This document shows, piece after piece, positions 1 through 7,131 of a stretch of DNA of 64,000 bases (the stretch's first letter is position 1; each line of letters starts with the position of its first letter). This DNA is from an uncultured Bacteroidales bacterium (GTDB taxonomy: Bacteria; Bacteroidota; Bacteroidia; Bacteroidales; Paludibacteraceae). Under the pieces are notes generated by a model. The model had not been told where the DNA came from. It saw only the letters and a list, made by a program, of their open reading frames with translations, and did not search any database. Position numbers and translations under genes: made by a program. The stretch covers positions 1 to 64,000 of the forward strand of contig ONWR01000002.1 in NCBI GenBank assembly GCA_900321605.1. Direction: 5' to 3'.

Positions 1-233
1 CAAAATTACTGCAAATTTTGACAAGTTATCGGAACTGAGTTCCACTTTTTGAGGAGACCGTACGATTTTTCGGATTTGTCGCTCATCAATACCGAAAATT
101 TTCTCCAAAAACACATAGGCATCCAAAAACGAGTACTTTTCGTCGACTGTCAGATGCAAAAACAACGCCCTGATCAAGGCGTTGCGATAGTCAAGGCGTT
201 GTGCCCTGCACGAATTTTCTTTTTTTTGGTCAT
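1..233 (-). pseudogene. Partial small helical protein, frame broken in a poly-A run
   Basis: An ATG at 233-231 opens only MTKKKKIRAGHNALTIATP and then a stop. Stepping back one base at the A8 run (220-227) gives a long plausible frame that reads off the left edge, including NALIRALFLHLTVDEKYSF and later FGIDERQIRKIV. This helical, basic style reminds me of small Bacteroidales proteins found near mobile elements, but I do not recognise a named family. The A-run ends in an A AAA AAG heptamer in the correct phase for -1 slippage. So programmed frameshifting, phase variation, a real mutation and homopolymer under-calling are all possible. Only the N-terminal ~75 codons are inside the window. Confidence 0.5.
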
Positions 234-285
234 TGTTGTTTGATTTTTAATGGTTGTTTGATGTTGATTAATTGGGTTTTATATA

Positions 286-321
286 GAAAAAGAGCAGCCT
301 CGCATTCTAGCGAGACTGCTC
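286..321 (-). terminator. Intrinsic terminator
   Basis: The minus strand reads GAGCAG-T-CTCGC, a 6-nt loop, then GCGAG-G-CTGCTC, followed directly by TTTTTC. The stem is 11 bp with one mismatch. It lies between the stop of the 504-1646 gene and the start of the left-edge gene. Confidence 0.75.
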
Positions 322-412
322 GGTTGAATGTAATAAGGGGAATATTTTAGTCGTTAGTCCATTTTCGCCTAAGGGAGCCGTTTTTCTCGTGCAAAAATGC
401 ACTCGATTAAAA
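286..412 (-). ncRNA. Candidate leader or small RNA ending in an intrinsic terminator
   Basis: A good -7 box (TACCTTTG, 420-427 on the minus strand) would start a transcript near 412. It runs through a GTGCA/TGCAC hairpin (about 383-398) and reaches a strong stem, GAGCAG..CTCGC paired with GCGAG..CTGCTC (292-321), followed by TTTTTC. The result would be a ~125-nt RNA ending 50 nt before the left-edge gene. It could be a free small RNA, or an attenuator for that gene. The same hairpin can also terminate the 504-1646 gene upstream. Confidence 0.45.
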
Positions 413-419
413 TTTGCCG

Positions 420-444
420 CAAAGGTACTACATTTTTTTTCAAA
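420..444 (-). promoter_or_regulatory. Probable promoter (-7 box TACCTTTG)
   Basis: The minus strand shows TACCTTTG at 427-420, a perfect Bacteroidota -7 element. The nearest TTTG (444-441) is only 13 bp upstream rather than 20, so the -33 part is poor. Confidence 0.4.
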
Positions 445-503
445 TACATAAAAAAAATCACAATTTTTTTATATTTTTTCAAATAGAGTTGAAAATTTAG
501 TAA

Positions 504-1646
504 TTAAGGCGAGGTTTGGTAATCATGGTATAGTGGAATCCCGAACATTCCATTTATCCATTCATCTTGCAGGTATCTGGATTCAAAGAAAGTGGAAAAC
601 AAAATAATGTCCGAAAGTTGTGTATCATTAAGCCTCAAAATATGCGAGCGAGATTTAATCTTTACTTTTTCTCCACTATTTTCTAATCGCGTTTCTTCTC
701 TACAAGTGGCATCGTATCCAGTATACAGATTTATGGCTAAATCTATGTGTTGTAGCTGTGCGTTGAGACCTTTTTCTCCATCTTCAATGCTGTCTAAATG
801 TATCATTCGCCCGACAATATAATACTCTTCTAAAAACGGATGTTCCTCCTTTTTAAGTTCTTCAACCATCATCTCAAAATAACCATTATCTTCTCTCTTA
901 TAGTACCCTTCTAATCGATATATTTTGAGTATATTTCTATCATGATACGCAAGTGAATTTGTCGTAATATCAATATCGTCCGGTATATAGTATGAAAAAC
1001 CATCACCACCTCGCTTAATTCCTATAGCATTCTTCCATTTAGGAGACGGAGCCCGCCATATTTCTCTTTTATGTAGTATGGTGAGTTTATCATTGACATA
1101 ATTGGGATTTATCCGCACATAATATGTTAAACCGCGTTCTTCAAGATGCTGCAAAATGGGAGGTTCTAAAGACTCGTCAATATATGCGTATTTCCCATTA
1201 GCAAATCGCACGACATTCGTCATGCGATCCCTGTGGAATAACGTAGAAGGGATTAACTCATTTTCAGCAACGGTACTCGTTAATAATTCGTTATTGGAAT
1301 TATAAAGCGGCTGATTAATAGAATACTTTTCCAAAGAATTCCTCAAATAACATATCCTCTGACGATAGTTTAAATCTGCAATAAGCCCGGCTGCAATTAT
1401 TTTCAAATCTTCATCCTCTATTTCAATTAAGGAGATATTTACATTGCGTTTTAATCTTTCGATTTCAATTGGTTTAAGCCCTTTTTTCCAATAATCGATT
1501 GCAGCTAATGTAGTGTCATCTTTTTGCTTTACCAATTCTACCACATCATCAGATAGTTTCATTGAGTTATGAGATGACAAATACGTTGCGAGTGATTTGT
1601 CAATTAAAGCTTGGGCATAATCCTCATATTGAATATCGGACATCAT
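504..1646 (-). CDS. Uncharacterised protein downstream of the CRISPR array
   Basis: A 380-aa soluble-looking protein that I do not recognise. It begins MMSDIQYEDYAQ (the second Met is an equally good start) and has no signal peptide or membrane segment. It is rich in charged residues and Asn, with a helical N-terminal third (for example WKKGLKPIEIERLKRNVN) and a mixed, aromatic-rich middle (residues ~150-290). The codons are A+T rich compared with the housekeeping genes to the right. It lies 138 bp after the 1785-2465 gene on the same strand with no convincing promoter between, so the two are probably co-transcribed, perhaps with the CRISPR array. A defence or phage-related role is only an inference from location. 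Confidence 0.7.
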   Translation of the reverse strand: MMSDIQYEDYAQALIDKSLATYLSSHNSMKLSDDVVELVKQKDDTTLAAIDYWKKGLKPIEIERLKRNVNISLIEIEDEDLKIIAAGLIADLNYRQRICYLRNSLEKYSINQPLYNSNNELLTSTVAENELIPSTLFHRDRMTNVVRFANGKYAYIDESLEPPILQHLEERGLTYYVRINPNYVNDKLTILHKREIWRAPSPKWKNAIGIKRGGDGFSYYIPDDIDITTNSLAYHDRNILKIYRLEGYYKREDNGYFEMMVEELKKEEHPFLEEYYIVGRMIHLDSIEDGEKGLNAQLQHIDLAINLYTGYDATCREETRLENSGEKVKIKSRSHILRLNDTQLSDIILFSTFFESRYLQDEWINGMFGIPLYHDYQTSP

Positions 1647-1784
1647 CGTAGGTTATATTCTTTTGATTTGGCTTAAACAGATATGTAATATAAATCCACC
1701 GGTTTCACCGGTAATTACTTTTCTAATTGTTTGCTATTGCGTAGTATGTGGCATGGGGAGCCGCGTAGATGACTAAAATTTTGC

Positions 1785-2465
1785 TTATTGTTCTTTGGTG
1801 ATAAACTGAAGAAACTTATTCCCCAATATAGTTTTATAATATAATGGTTGATCTCTTAAAGGGCGTCTATTTCCTCCTATCTGCCTACGATTCGCCATTT
1901 CTTGACTACTTATTTGCGCAACAAGTCCATTTGACATCAAAGTTTCCAATTGCATAGAAACATCTTCTTTCGTTAAACCATTGAAATTCGGTACACATTC
2001 ATTATAAATGCTTGTGATGTGTTTGGGATATGAACCTTTATTAGGCAATGCTTTTAATACCGCTAATTCCAAGATGTCTAGTTCCTTTAGTAAATTAAAG
2101 AACTTTTGCGATTTAATTTTTTCGATATCAGAACAACGACAGCACGATTCAAAGTAGTTTGCATACCGAAGTCTTTTTTGCTCAATATCTTCCAGACTTT
2201 TCTCGTAAAGCAATTGGCTCACCTCATGAATAAACTCAGGAGAGGAAAGATATTCCATAGAAACTTTATCTCGTTTCATGTTGTCTACGGAATCAGAAAT
2301 AGCCGTAAATAAACTTCGCAATTTTGCAACACCATATACCGTGGCAGCGCAATTGAGCGCATTCATTGCAGGAGCTAAGTCCGGATATTTCGTACTGAAC
2401 CATAGTGTTACAGCACTAATTGTGCCGTCTGTAATAGCGCTTATGGCATTTTCTTGATTTGTCAT
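1785..2465 (-). CDS. Uncharacterised helical protein whose start abuts the CRISPR array
   Basis: A 226-aa protein with no signal peptide. The N-terminus is mildly hydrophobic (ISAVTLWFSTKYPDLAPAMN). The centre reads SPEFIHEVSQLLYEKSLED.. and then LLKELDILELAVLKAL, a pattern loosely like the helical body of DUF4393/Abi-alpha-type proteins, which I offer only as a weak guess. The C-terminal ~80 residues look like a small winged-helix fold (ETLMSNGLVAQISSQEM). The ATG ends at 2465 and the degenerate terminal CRISPR repeat begins at 2466, so the 5' leader of this gene is the array itself. GAGGAG in that repeat lies 14 nt before the ATG. Base composition matches cas9 and the 504-1646 gene. Confidence 0.7.
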   Translation of the reverse strand: MTNQENAISAITDGTISAVTLWFSTKYPDLAPAMNALNCAATVYGVAKLRSLFTAISDSVDNMKRDKVSMEYLSSPEFIHEVSQLLYEKSLEDIEQKRLRYANYFESCCRCSDIEKIKSQKFFNLLKELDILELAVLKALPNKGSYPKHITSIYNECVPNFNGLTKEDVSMQLETLMSNGLVAQISSQEMANRRQIGGNRRPLRDQPLYYKTILGNKFLQFITKEQ

Positions 2466-2963
2466 GTAGTATGTCTTTTCTCCTCAATAGTAAGCCACAA
2501 CGGAGAGATAGTCTCCTCTCAATCCGTTACTGTTGTATTTCTTTTCTCTTCGCCAGCAAGCCACAACTTCGAGTCAGCCAAGACCATGCAAGAGGCTGTT
2601 GTATGTCTTTTCTCTTCGTTAGCGAGCCACAACGAGTCGGACATGCTCAAAGTCATCTCCACGGCTGTATTTGTGTTTTCTTCGTCAGCAAGCCACAACG
2701 TCATGAACTCATATCCTTGCAGCACCGTCGTTGTATTTGTGTTCTCTTCGTCAGCAAGCCACAACCTGCCAAGTGACGCGCCGGATTTCCTCAAAGTTGT
2801 ATGTCTTTTCTCTTCGTCAGCAAGCCACAACTCCTACATATCGTATGAATGTGTGTTTTCGGTTGTATGTCTTTTCTCTTCGTCAGCAAGCCACAACTTC
2901 GAGCAGTCCCGCCAACTGACATTCAAAGTTGTATGTCTTTTCTCTTCGCCAGCAAGCCACAAC
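2466..2963 (-). CRISPR. CRISPR array, 8 repeats of 36 bp and 7 spacers of 30 bp
   Basis: Repeats start at 2466, 2532, 2598, 2664, 2730, 2796, 2862 and 2928, an exact 66-bp period. In the crRNA sense (minus strand) the repeat begins GTTGTGGCTTGCTGACGAAG and ends ..GACATACAAC. The 2796 and 2862 copies are identical; the 2466 copy is the most degenerate, as expected for the leader-distal end. The orientation follows from the tracrRNA at 6788-6882, whose anti-repeat pairs with the GTTGTGG end. All spacers are exactly 30 nt. The leader side is therefore 2964-3044, next to the cas9 stop codon. Confidence 0.97.
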
Positions 2964-3044
2964 TGATTGTTCGTATTCCTTTAATATCCAATGTGTTATA
3001 GGACAAAATTCGGTAGAAATTGTGGCAAACCGAGACAGAGAACG
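2964..3044 (-). other. CRISPR leader-side spacer between cas9 and the array
   Basis: An 81-bp A+T-rich stretch lies between the cas9 stop codon and the first repeat in the transcription direction. I see no canonical TTTG-N20-TAnnTTTG promoter in it. Transcription may read through from cas9 or start from a non-standard promoter here. Confidence 0.4.
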
Positions 3045-6000
3045 CTATTTAAATACTATTTTTCCTGTTTCTGTCAGTTCAAAATGCTGTCCTTGTACAA
3101 GTGCATTGAACTGATTGTATGATAATCTCCTTTGTGGGTATATCTCTTGCGAACTATCAAACAAGCCTGTCTTTGGATTGCCATATAGTTCTTTTAATTT
3201 GGTTGCCTCTCGTGCTTCTTGATGATGCCTGATAGTTATTTGCAAGCCTCCGGAATCATACATTTTGGCAATCTTATATAATCGTTTACTTAACTCGGCT
3301 TGTGTAGCATTGCGGAGCTCTTCCGGCGAGTTCTCATAGAGCAAAACCAAATCACCTTTCTTAATCGTACAAAGCAATGCGTATCCTTCTTTTGTTTCAG
3401 GGACTAACGGCTGATGCTTGTTGAAGGCTTTTGCTGCATCGAGATTAGTAACTATGACAGATGTTCTTTTTCTATTGCCTTTTTTATCCGTTCCTTCGTA
3501 TATAGCCGCTACATAGTTTCCGTCCGGTCGGGAATAGTGGAAGCGTTTGTACTCTTTGGCTGACATATCCCTTAAAGCGCGAATAGGCTCAGCTCCGCTG
3601 GCAAAGTCCTGGAAGCAGCGTACTTTCTTTAGGCGGACATTCTTCTCTTTGTTCAACCAAATAGAGCCATCCTGATTTTCTTGTTCCGCTTCAATAGCCG
3701 CTTTTATACTACCGTATTTGGCGATTGCATTTGCGATGACTTGTTTTACTACCGGATCAACAACTTCATTCACTTTCACTTCCGCAAGCGGAATGCGCTT
3801 GACAGTACATTCTTTTCCTGAAGGATGTTTAGGGTCTATGTCATGGCTATTCAATATCTTACCATAGATCTTGTCATTATGCAAAACGACACGCGCGGTA
3901 TCTCCTGCGGCGTATAACGGTTGTTTATCTTTATCACAGATTATGTGCCCACGGCTGTCGCGAAGTTTCTTCTTGGTCTGTTTACCCATCGGATTCGGAG
4001 TAAAATGAGAAACAAGTATTTCCTTTTCTATCTCCTGTATGTCTTCCGTGAAAGTCGGCCACGGTTTTGGAAGTCTTACGCCATGAAGGCGGTGACGGTT
4101 TTCCTCTTCCTCGTGACAATATTCTGATAGTTTATCGTACTCGCGTTTACCCATGCACGCAATCGTAATGGCATCAATGCAGTGGTGTACATGGTTTGTA
4201 CGGTCTTTCTTTTCGTAGGGTTCTTGAATATCCCATACCTCACGGAACGCTGCGGTCATTGTTCCTTTTACCACGTCCACACGCTCAAACAAGGTCTGCA
4301 AAAAAGAGCGACCGTATTTGTTAATCACAGAAATATCTGTTCCTTGTCTGCGTGTGAAGCCTTTTACTTTGTCCTCTTCAATAATGAACGCCTCGTATTT
4401 ATTATGCCAGAACTTGCTTTGTAACTGCAATAAGCGTATTTTCTTGATTATACCATCTTTGGCTTCCTTGGTAGTCGCTCCAGAGGATTGTTTTTGCAAT
4501 TTACGTATCTGCTTATCCAAATCCTCATATTTGTCTTTCCATGCCTGGATTTGTTCTTCGAAGATCTGTTTATATTGCTCCGACAGTTGAGACGGCAGTT
4601 GACTGCCCTTGATATCTGTGTTAAAATGTTGCTCGCAGATAGTTAAATTTTCGCGCGTCCATTCACCGCCCATACTACGCGGCACAGTATGCTCAAAATT
4701 ATATTGGTCTCCCTTAAAGAGTAAATCAGGTGGAATGGGCTTGCCTGTATAAACGCTTACACCGCCTTGGTCTTTCCACAAAAGATATTTGAGAATGTCA
4801 TCATCTGTCGGATTAGGAACGTATTTCTTTATTTCCTCCCGAGCACTTTCCCGTTCGTCGCGCAAAATGGTTTGATAGCTTAACAAAGCGGCTCGACGAT
4901 TAGCATCATTCAGACTACGCGAGAATTCAATATGTACAATGGTATTCTCGTCAATCGAACCCTCTTTGAGTAGTTGATTAACCACCGCTTTTATACGGAA
5001 GAGCGAACGCATCGCCATCGGGTTCTTGAGCGCAGATATACGCGGTGATTTCAATTGGTAAACACCGTCCGTCTTATCCTCCACTTTGGGATATGCCTCA
5101 ATCATAGACGGATGATATAACTTCTTCAAATCTTTATCGGAAAGGTTATAGTGCGTTTGCCACTTGCGATCCAAGATCTGCTTGCGTTCCTCACGGCTCA
5201 TTAACGGTTTGCCGTTTTTGTCTGTAGGAATCGTCAAGTAGTCCTCAATGTCGTTGATGAGGTACGCGTCTACTTCTTCATCGAAATCATAGCCTTTGAG
5301 TAAGTCGCGGAGTTTGGCAATGAGTGTGGCGCTTGAATACATCAAGCCATGACCACGCATAAGAGGCATGATATTCTCTATCGCTTTGAGCGACAAAGAA
5401 GCATATCCCTCAGGCAGACGCATCTGTGCAAGTTTATCCGCTTGCTCATCCGTCAGATTATAATGTTTGATACCCCATTCACTGAGTTTTACATCATCTG
5501 TATAGAAGTCCAATGCGTTCCAAATCTTGTCGAGGGCTTCGCGGTCTTGGAGAATGTTCTCTCCGAAAATGTCTTTGAGTTGTGCCGAAACAGGACTACC
5601 AGCTACGTTAGTATCCAGATAGTAATTGAAGCGATAGGGTTTTGCTTCTGCGGACTTGTAATAACAGTATTTGCCTTTACCGGCTAACGCTTTCGCTATT
5701 TCTTCGAAATGGAAATTGTAGTTGGTTTGTCCTTTCTTATATCTATACCACAACTGCTGAATCTTGCTTATCTCGTCTGCGGATAGCGCACGTAAGTTTG
5801 TATCATCCGGAGTCTGCACCTTGATATTGCGAATGAAACTCCACATGCGGAATTCCTCAAACAACGGATGGGAGATAGGCGCACAATGTTTGGAAGGCTC
5901 GAACGGACATTTAGCAATTGCGTTATTCTGCTTTTTCGGTGGGCGCGGAACAAAGATTATTTTATAGAGTTTTTCAACTAAAGCCCCATTGAGATGTTGC

Positions 6001-6701
6001 TTCTCACAGATAGCCGCAAATTCTTTTTCGTAGTGCTCCTTGCGGTCGGTGTAACAACTGCGGATTCGTTCACCGCGTTGGTAGAGTTGGTAGAAATACT
6101 GACAAAGATACTCGCAACCGGCATCGTTAATCTTCTGCGTGAGTTCCTTTATGCCTTCCTTTACTACGCCTGTTTCCTTATTGTCCGTTTGGTTCTTGCG
6201 GTTGCTGAGGAAGCCACGACGCTGCGCAATATGGTACAAAGCACGACCAAGCAAGTAGCGATCGTTCTTGTTCTCCATATCTAACTCGCGCTCAATACAT
6301 TGACACCGCGCCGCGTATGGGTTCACGCCTTTGTTCTCATCCGTACGCTGCCAACGCATAAATGGCTCGTTACTGAGCGGATAGATGCCCTCCACACGCC
6401 AACGGTGCAGTTCTTCCAAAGACAGAGGTGGACACAAACCTGCATTGCTCAACTCTTGCAACAAGAATATTTTGCGCACTTTTCTACGCCAGTATTGCTT
6501 GCGCAAACTGCGTTGCTTGGTTCGTTCGGCTGCACGCGATTTTTCTTGGTTACCATTTTCTATAGTGACACCTTCCTGAAAAATCTGCACGCCTTTATCG
6601 ACCAATTTATATCCTTCCGGCAAACGATCAACAACCGCCCAACCGAGCGAGTTGGTTCCCGTGTCAAGTCCTAAAATGCGTTGTTTCGTGTCAATTTCCA
6701 T
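3045..6701 (-). CDS. cas9: CRISPR-associated endonuclease Cas9 (type II, probably II-C)
   Basis: A 1218-aa RNA-guided DNA endonuclease. RuvC-I is LGLDTGTNSLGWAVVD with Asp13. The arginine-rich bridge helix follows (SRAAERTKQRSLRKQYWRRK, ~55-75). RuvC-II is IVHIEFSRSLN with Glu592. The HNH core is EHTVPRSMGG with His671, and HFNTDIKG gives Asn694. RuvC-III is NHVHHCIDAITIA with His839/His840 and Asp843. All nickase-critical residues are present, so both cleavage centres should be active. At 1218 residues it is between compact (~1050) and long (~1400) Cas9s. The C-terminal part (~1000-1218) is the expected PAM-interacting region. No cas1, cas2, cas4 or csn2 lies nearby. The start ATG follows an A+T-rich stretch without a clear promoter, and the tracrRNA is divergent. 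Confidence 0.97.
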   Translation of the reverse strand: MEIDTKQRILGLDTGTNSLGWAVVDRLPEGYKLVDKGVQIFQEGVTIENGNQEKSRAAERTKQRSLRKQYWRRKVRKIFLLQELSNAGLCPPLSLEELHRWRVEGIYPLSNEPFMRWQRTDENKGVNPYAARCQCIERELDMENKNDRYLLGRALYHIAQRRGFLSNRKNQTDNKETGVVKEGIKELTQKINDAGCEYLCQYFYQLYQRGERIRSCYTDRKEHYEKEFAAICEKQHLNGALVEKLYKIIFVPRPPKKQNNAIAKCPFEPSKHCAPISHPLFEEFRMWSFIRNIKVQTPDDTNLRALSADEISKIQQLWYRYKKGQTNYNFHFEEIAKALAGKGKYCYYKSAEAKPYRFNYYLDTNVAGSPVSAQLKDIFGENILQDREALDKIWNALDFYTDDVKLSEWGIKHYNLTDEQADKLAQMRLPEGYASLSLKAIENIMPLMRGHGLMYSSATLIAKLRDLLKGYDFDEEVDAYLINDIEDYLTIPTDKNGKPLMSREERKQILDRKWQTHYNLSDKDLKKLYHPSMIEAYPKVEDKTDGVYQLKSPRISALKNPMAMRSLFRIKAVVNQLLKEGSIDENTIVHIEFSRSLNDANRRAALLSYQTILRDERESAREEIKKYVPNPTDDDILKYLLWKDQGGVSVYTGKPIPPDLLFKGDQYNFEHTVPRSMGGEWTRENLTICEQHFNTDIKGSQLPSQLSEQYKQIFEEQIQAWKDKYEDLDKQIRKLQKQSSGATTKEAKDGIIKKIRLLQLQSKFWHNKYEAFIIEEDKVKGFTRRQGTDISVINKYGRSFLQTLFERVDVVKGTMTAAFREVWDIQEPYEKKDRTNHVHHCIDAITIACMGKREYDKLSEYCHEEEENRHRLHGVRLPKPWPTFTEDIQEIEKEILVSHFTPNPMGKQTKKKLRDSRGHIICDKDKQPLYAAGDTARVVLHNDKIYGKILNSHDIDPKHPSGKECTVKRIPLAEVKVNEVVDPVVKQVIANAIAKYGSIKAAIEAEQENQDGSIWLNKEKNVRLKKVRCFQDFASGAEPIRALRDMSAKEYKRFHYSRPDGNYVAAIYEGTDKKGNRKRTSVIVTNLDAAKAFNKHQPLVPETKEGYALLCTIKKGDLVLLYENSPEELRNATQAELSKRLYKIAKMYDSGGLQITIRHHQEAREATKLKELYGNPKTGLFDSSQEIYPQRRLSYNQFNALVQGQHFELTETGKIVFK

Positions 6702-6749
6702 GTGTTTCCGTATAATTTTGTATAAAAATGAACGATTTTTCGTGATTTA

Positions 6750-6781
6750 TTTGCATATCTCGCAAAAAAGCAGTACTTTTG
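6750..6781 (+). promoter_or_regulatory. tracrRNA promoter
   Basis: TTTG at 6750-6753, 20 bp, then TACTTTTG at 6774-6781: a perfect match to the Bacteroidota consensus. The expected start site is near 6788, directly before the anti-repeat. Confidence 0.85.
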
Positions 6782-6787
6782 CATCGT

Positions 6788-6882
6788 GAAACAAGTTTCT
6801 CTTCGAATAGCTTGTCACAATAAGGCCATTAAGGCCGAAGGTTGTAAAACCTATGGCTCGACTTCGGTTGAGCCTTCTTTTT
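6788..6882 (+). ncRNA. tracrRNA
   Basis: The anti-repeat at 6796-6821 (TTTCTCTTCG..CACAAT) pairs with the crRNA-sense repeat. A lower stem GUUGUGGC pairs with 6814-6821. Two U-U mismatches and GCU/AGC pairs follow, then a GA/UAA bulge, then a 10-bp upper stem CGAAGAGAAA:TTTCTCTTCG. Three hairpins follow: GGCC-ATTAA-GGCC (6824-6836), AGGTT-GTAA-AACCT (6839-6852), and GGCTCGAC-TTCG-GTTGAGCC (6855-6874) with a U-tract (6875-6882) as terminator. It is transcribed away from cas9. Confidence 0.92.
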
Positions 6883-6886
6883 GCCC

Positions 6887-7123
6887 TTAATCAAAACAAG
6901 TTTCTGGATTCAGGTCTTGCGGGCTGCGCCAGATCATGTGGTATTCCTTACGCAAGATTTTCTTCTTGTGCTTCCAGAACGTATGGCATGAGCCAAACCA
7001 CCATTCATCTTTTGGCATGTTAAGTTCTTTTCTGGTTAATCGCTCCGCTTTAGCGTCAACCTTCTTCTTGATAGCTTTGTACTCAGCCAAGCGGGTCTTT
7101 CCTACTTCTGGTAATTCTTGCAT
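6887..7123 (-). CDS. Small conserved-looking protein of unknown function
   Basis: A 78-aa basic cytosolic protein: a charged helical N-terminal half (RLAEYKAIKKKVDAKAERLTRKE) and a C-terminal block PKDEWWFGSCHTFWKHKKKILRKEYHMIWRSPQDLNPETCFD containing GSCHxFW, and RKEYxxxWRSPxxLNP. I believe short Bacteroidota proteins with a similar G-CH-xW..YGIxWxSPaelNP block exist, usually near mobile or phage genes, but no function is known to me. It sits 8 bp behind the ORF6N gene, so it is probably its operon partner. Its stop codon is 4 bp from the tracrRNA terminator, so the two converge. Confidence 0.6.
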   Translation of the reverse strand: MQELPEVGKTRLAEYKAIKKKVDAKAERLTRKELNMPKDEWWFGSCHTFWKHKKKILRKEYHMIWRSPQDLNPETCFD

Positions 7124-7131
7124 GGTAATCG

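Noticed and set aside
1698..1712. ACCGGT-TTC-ACCGGT hairpin between the two unknown genes, as a terminator
   Set aside because: Only 6 bp of stem and no T-tract on either strand; co-transcription remains more likely.
2454..2966. Open frames on both strands across the CRISPR array (repeating VVCLFSSSASHN peptide)
   Set aside because: The 66-bp unit is a multiple of three, so the repeat is read in frame by accident.
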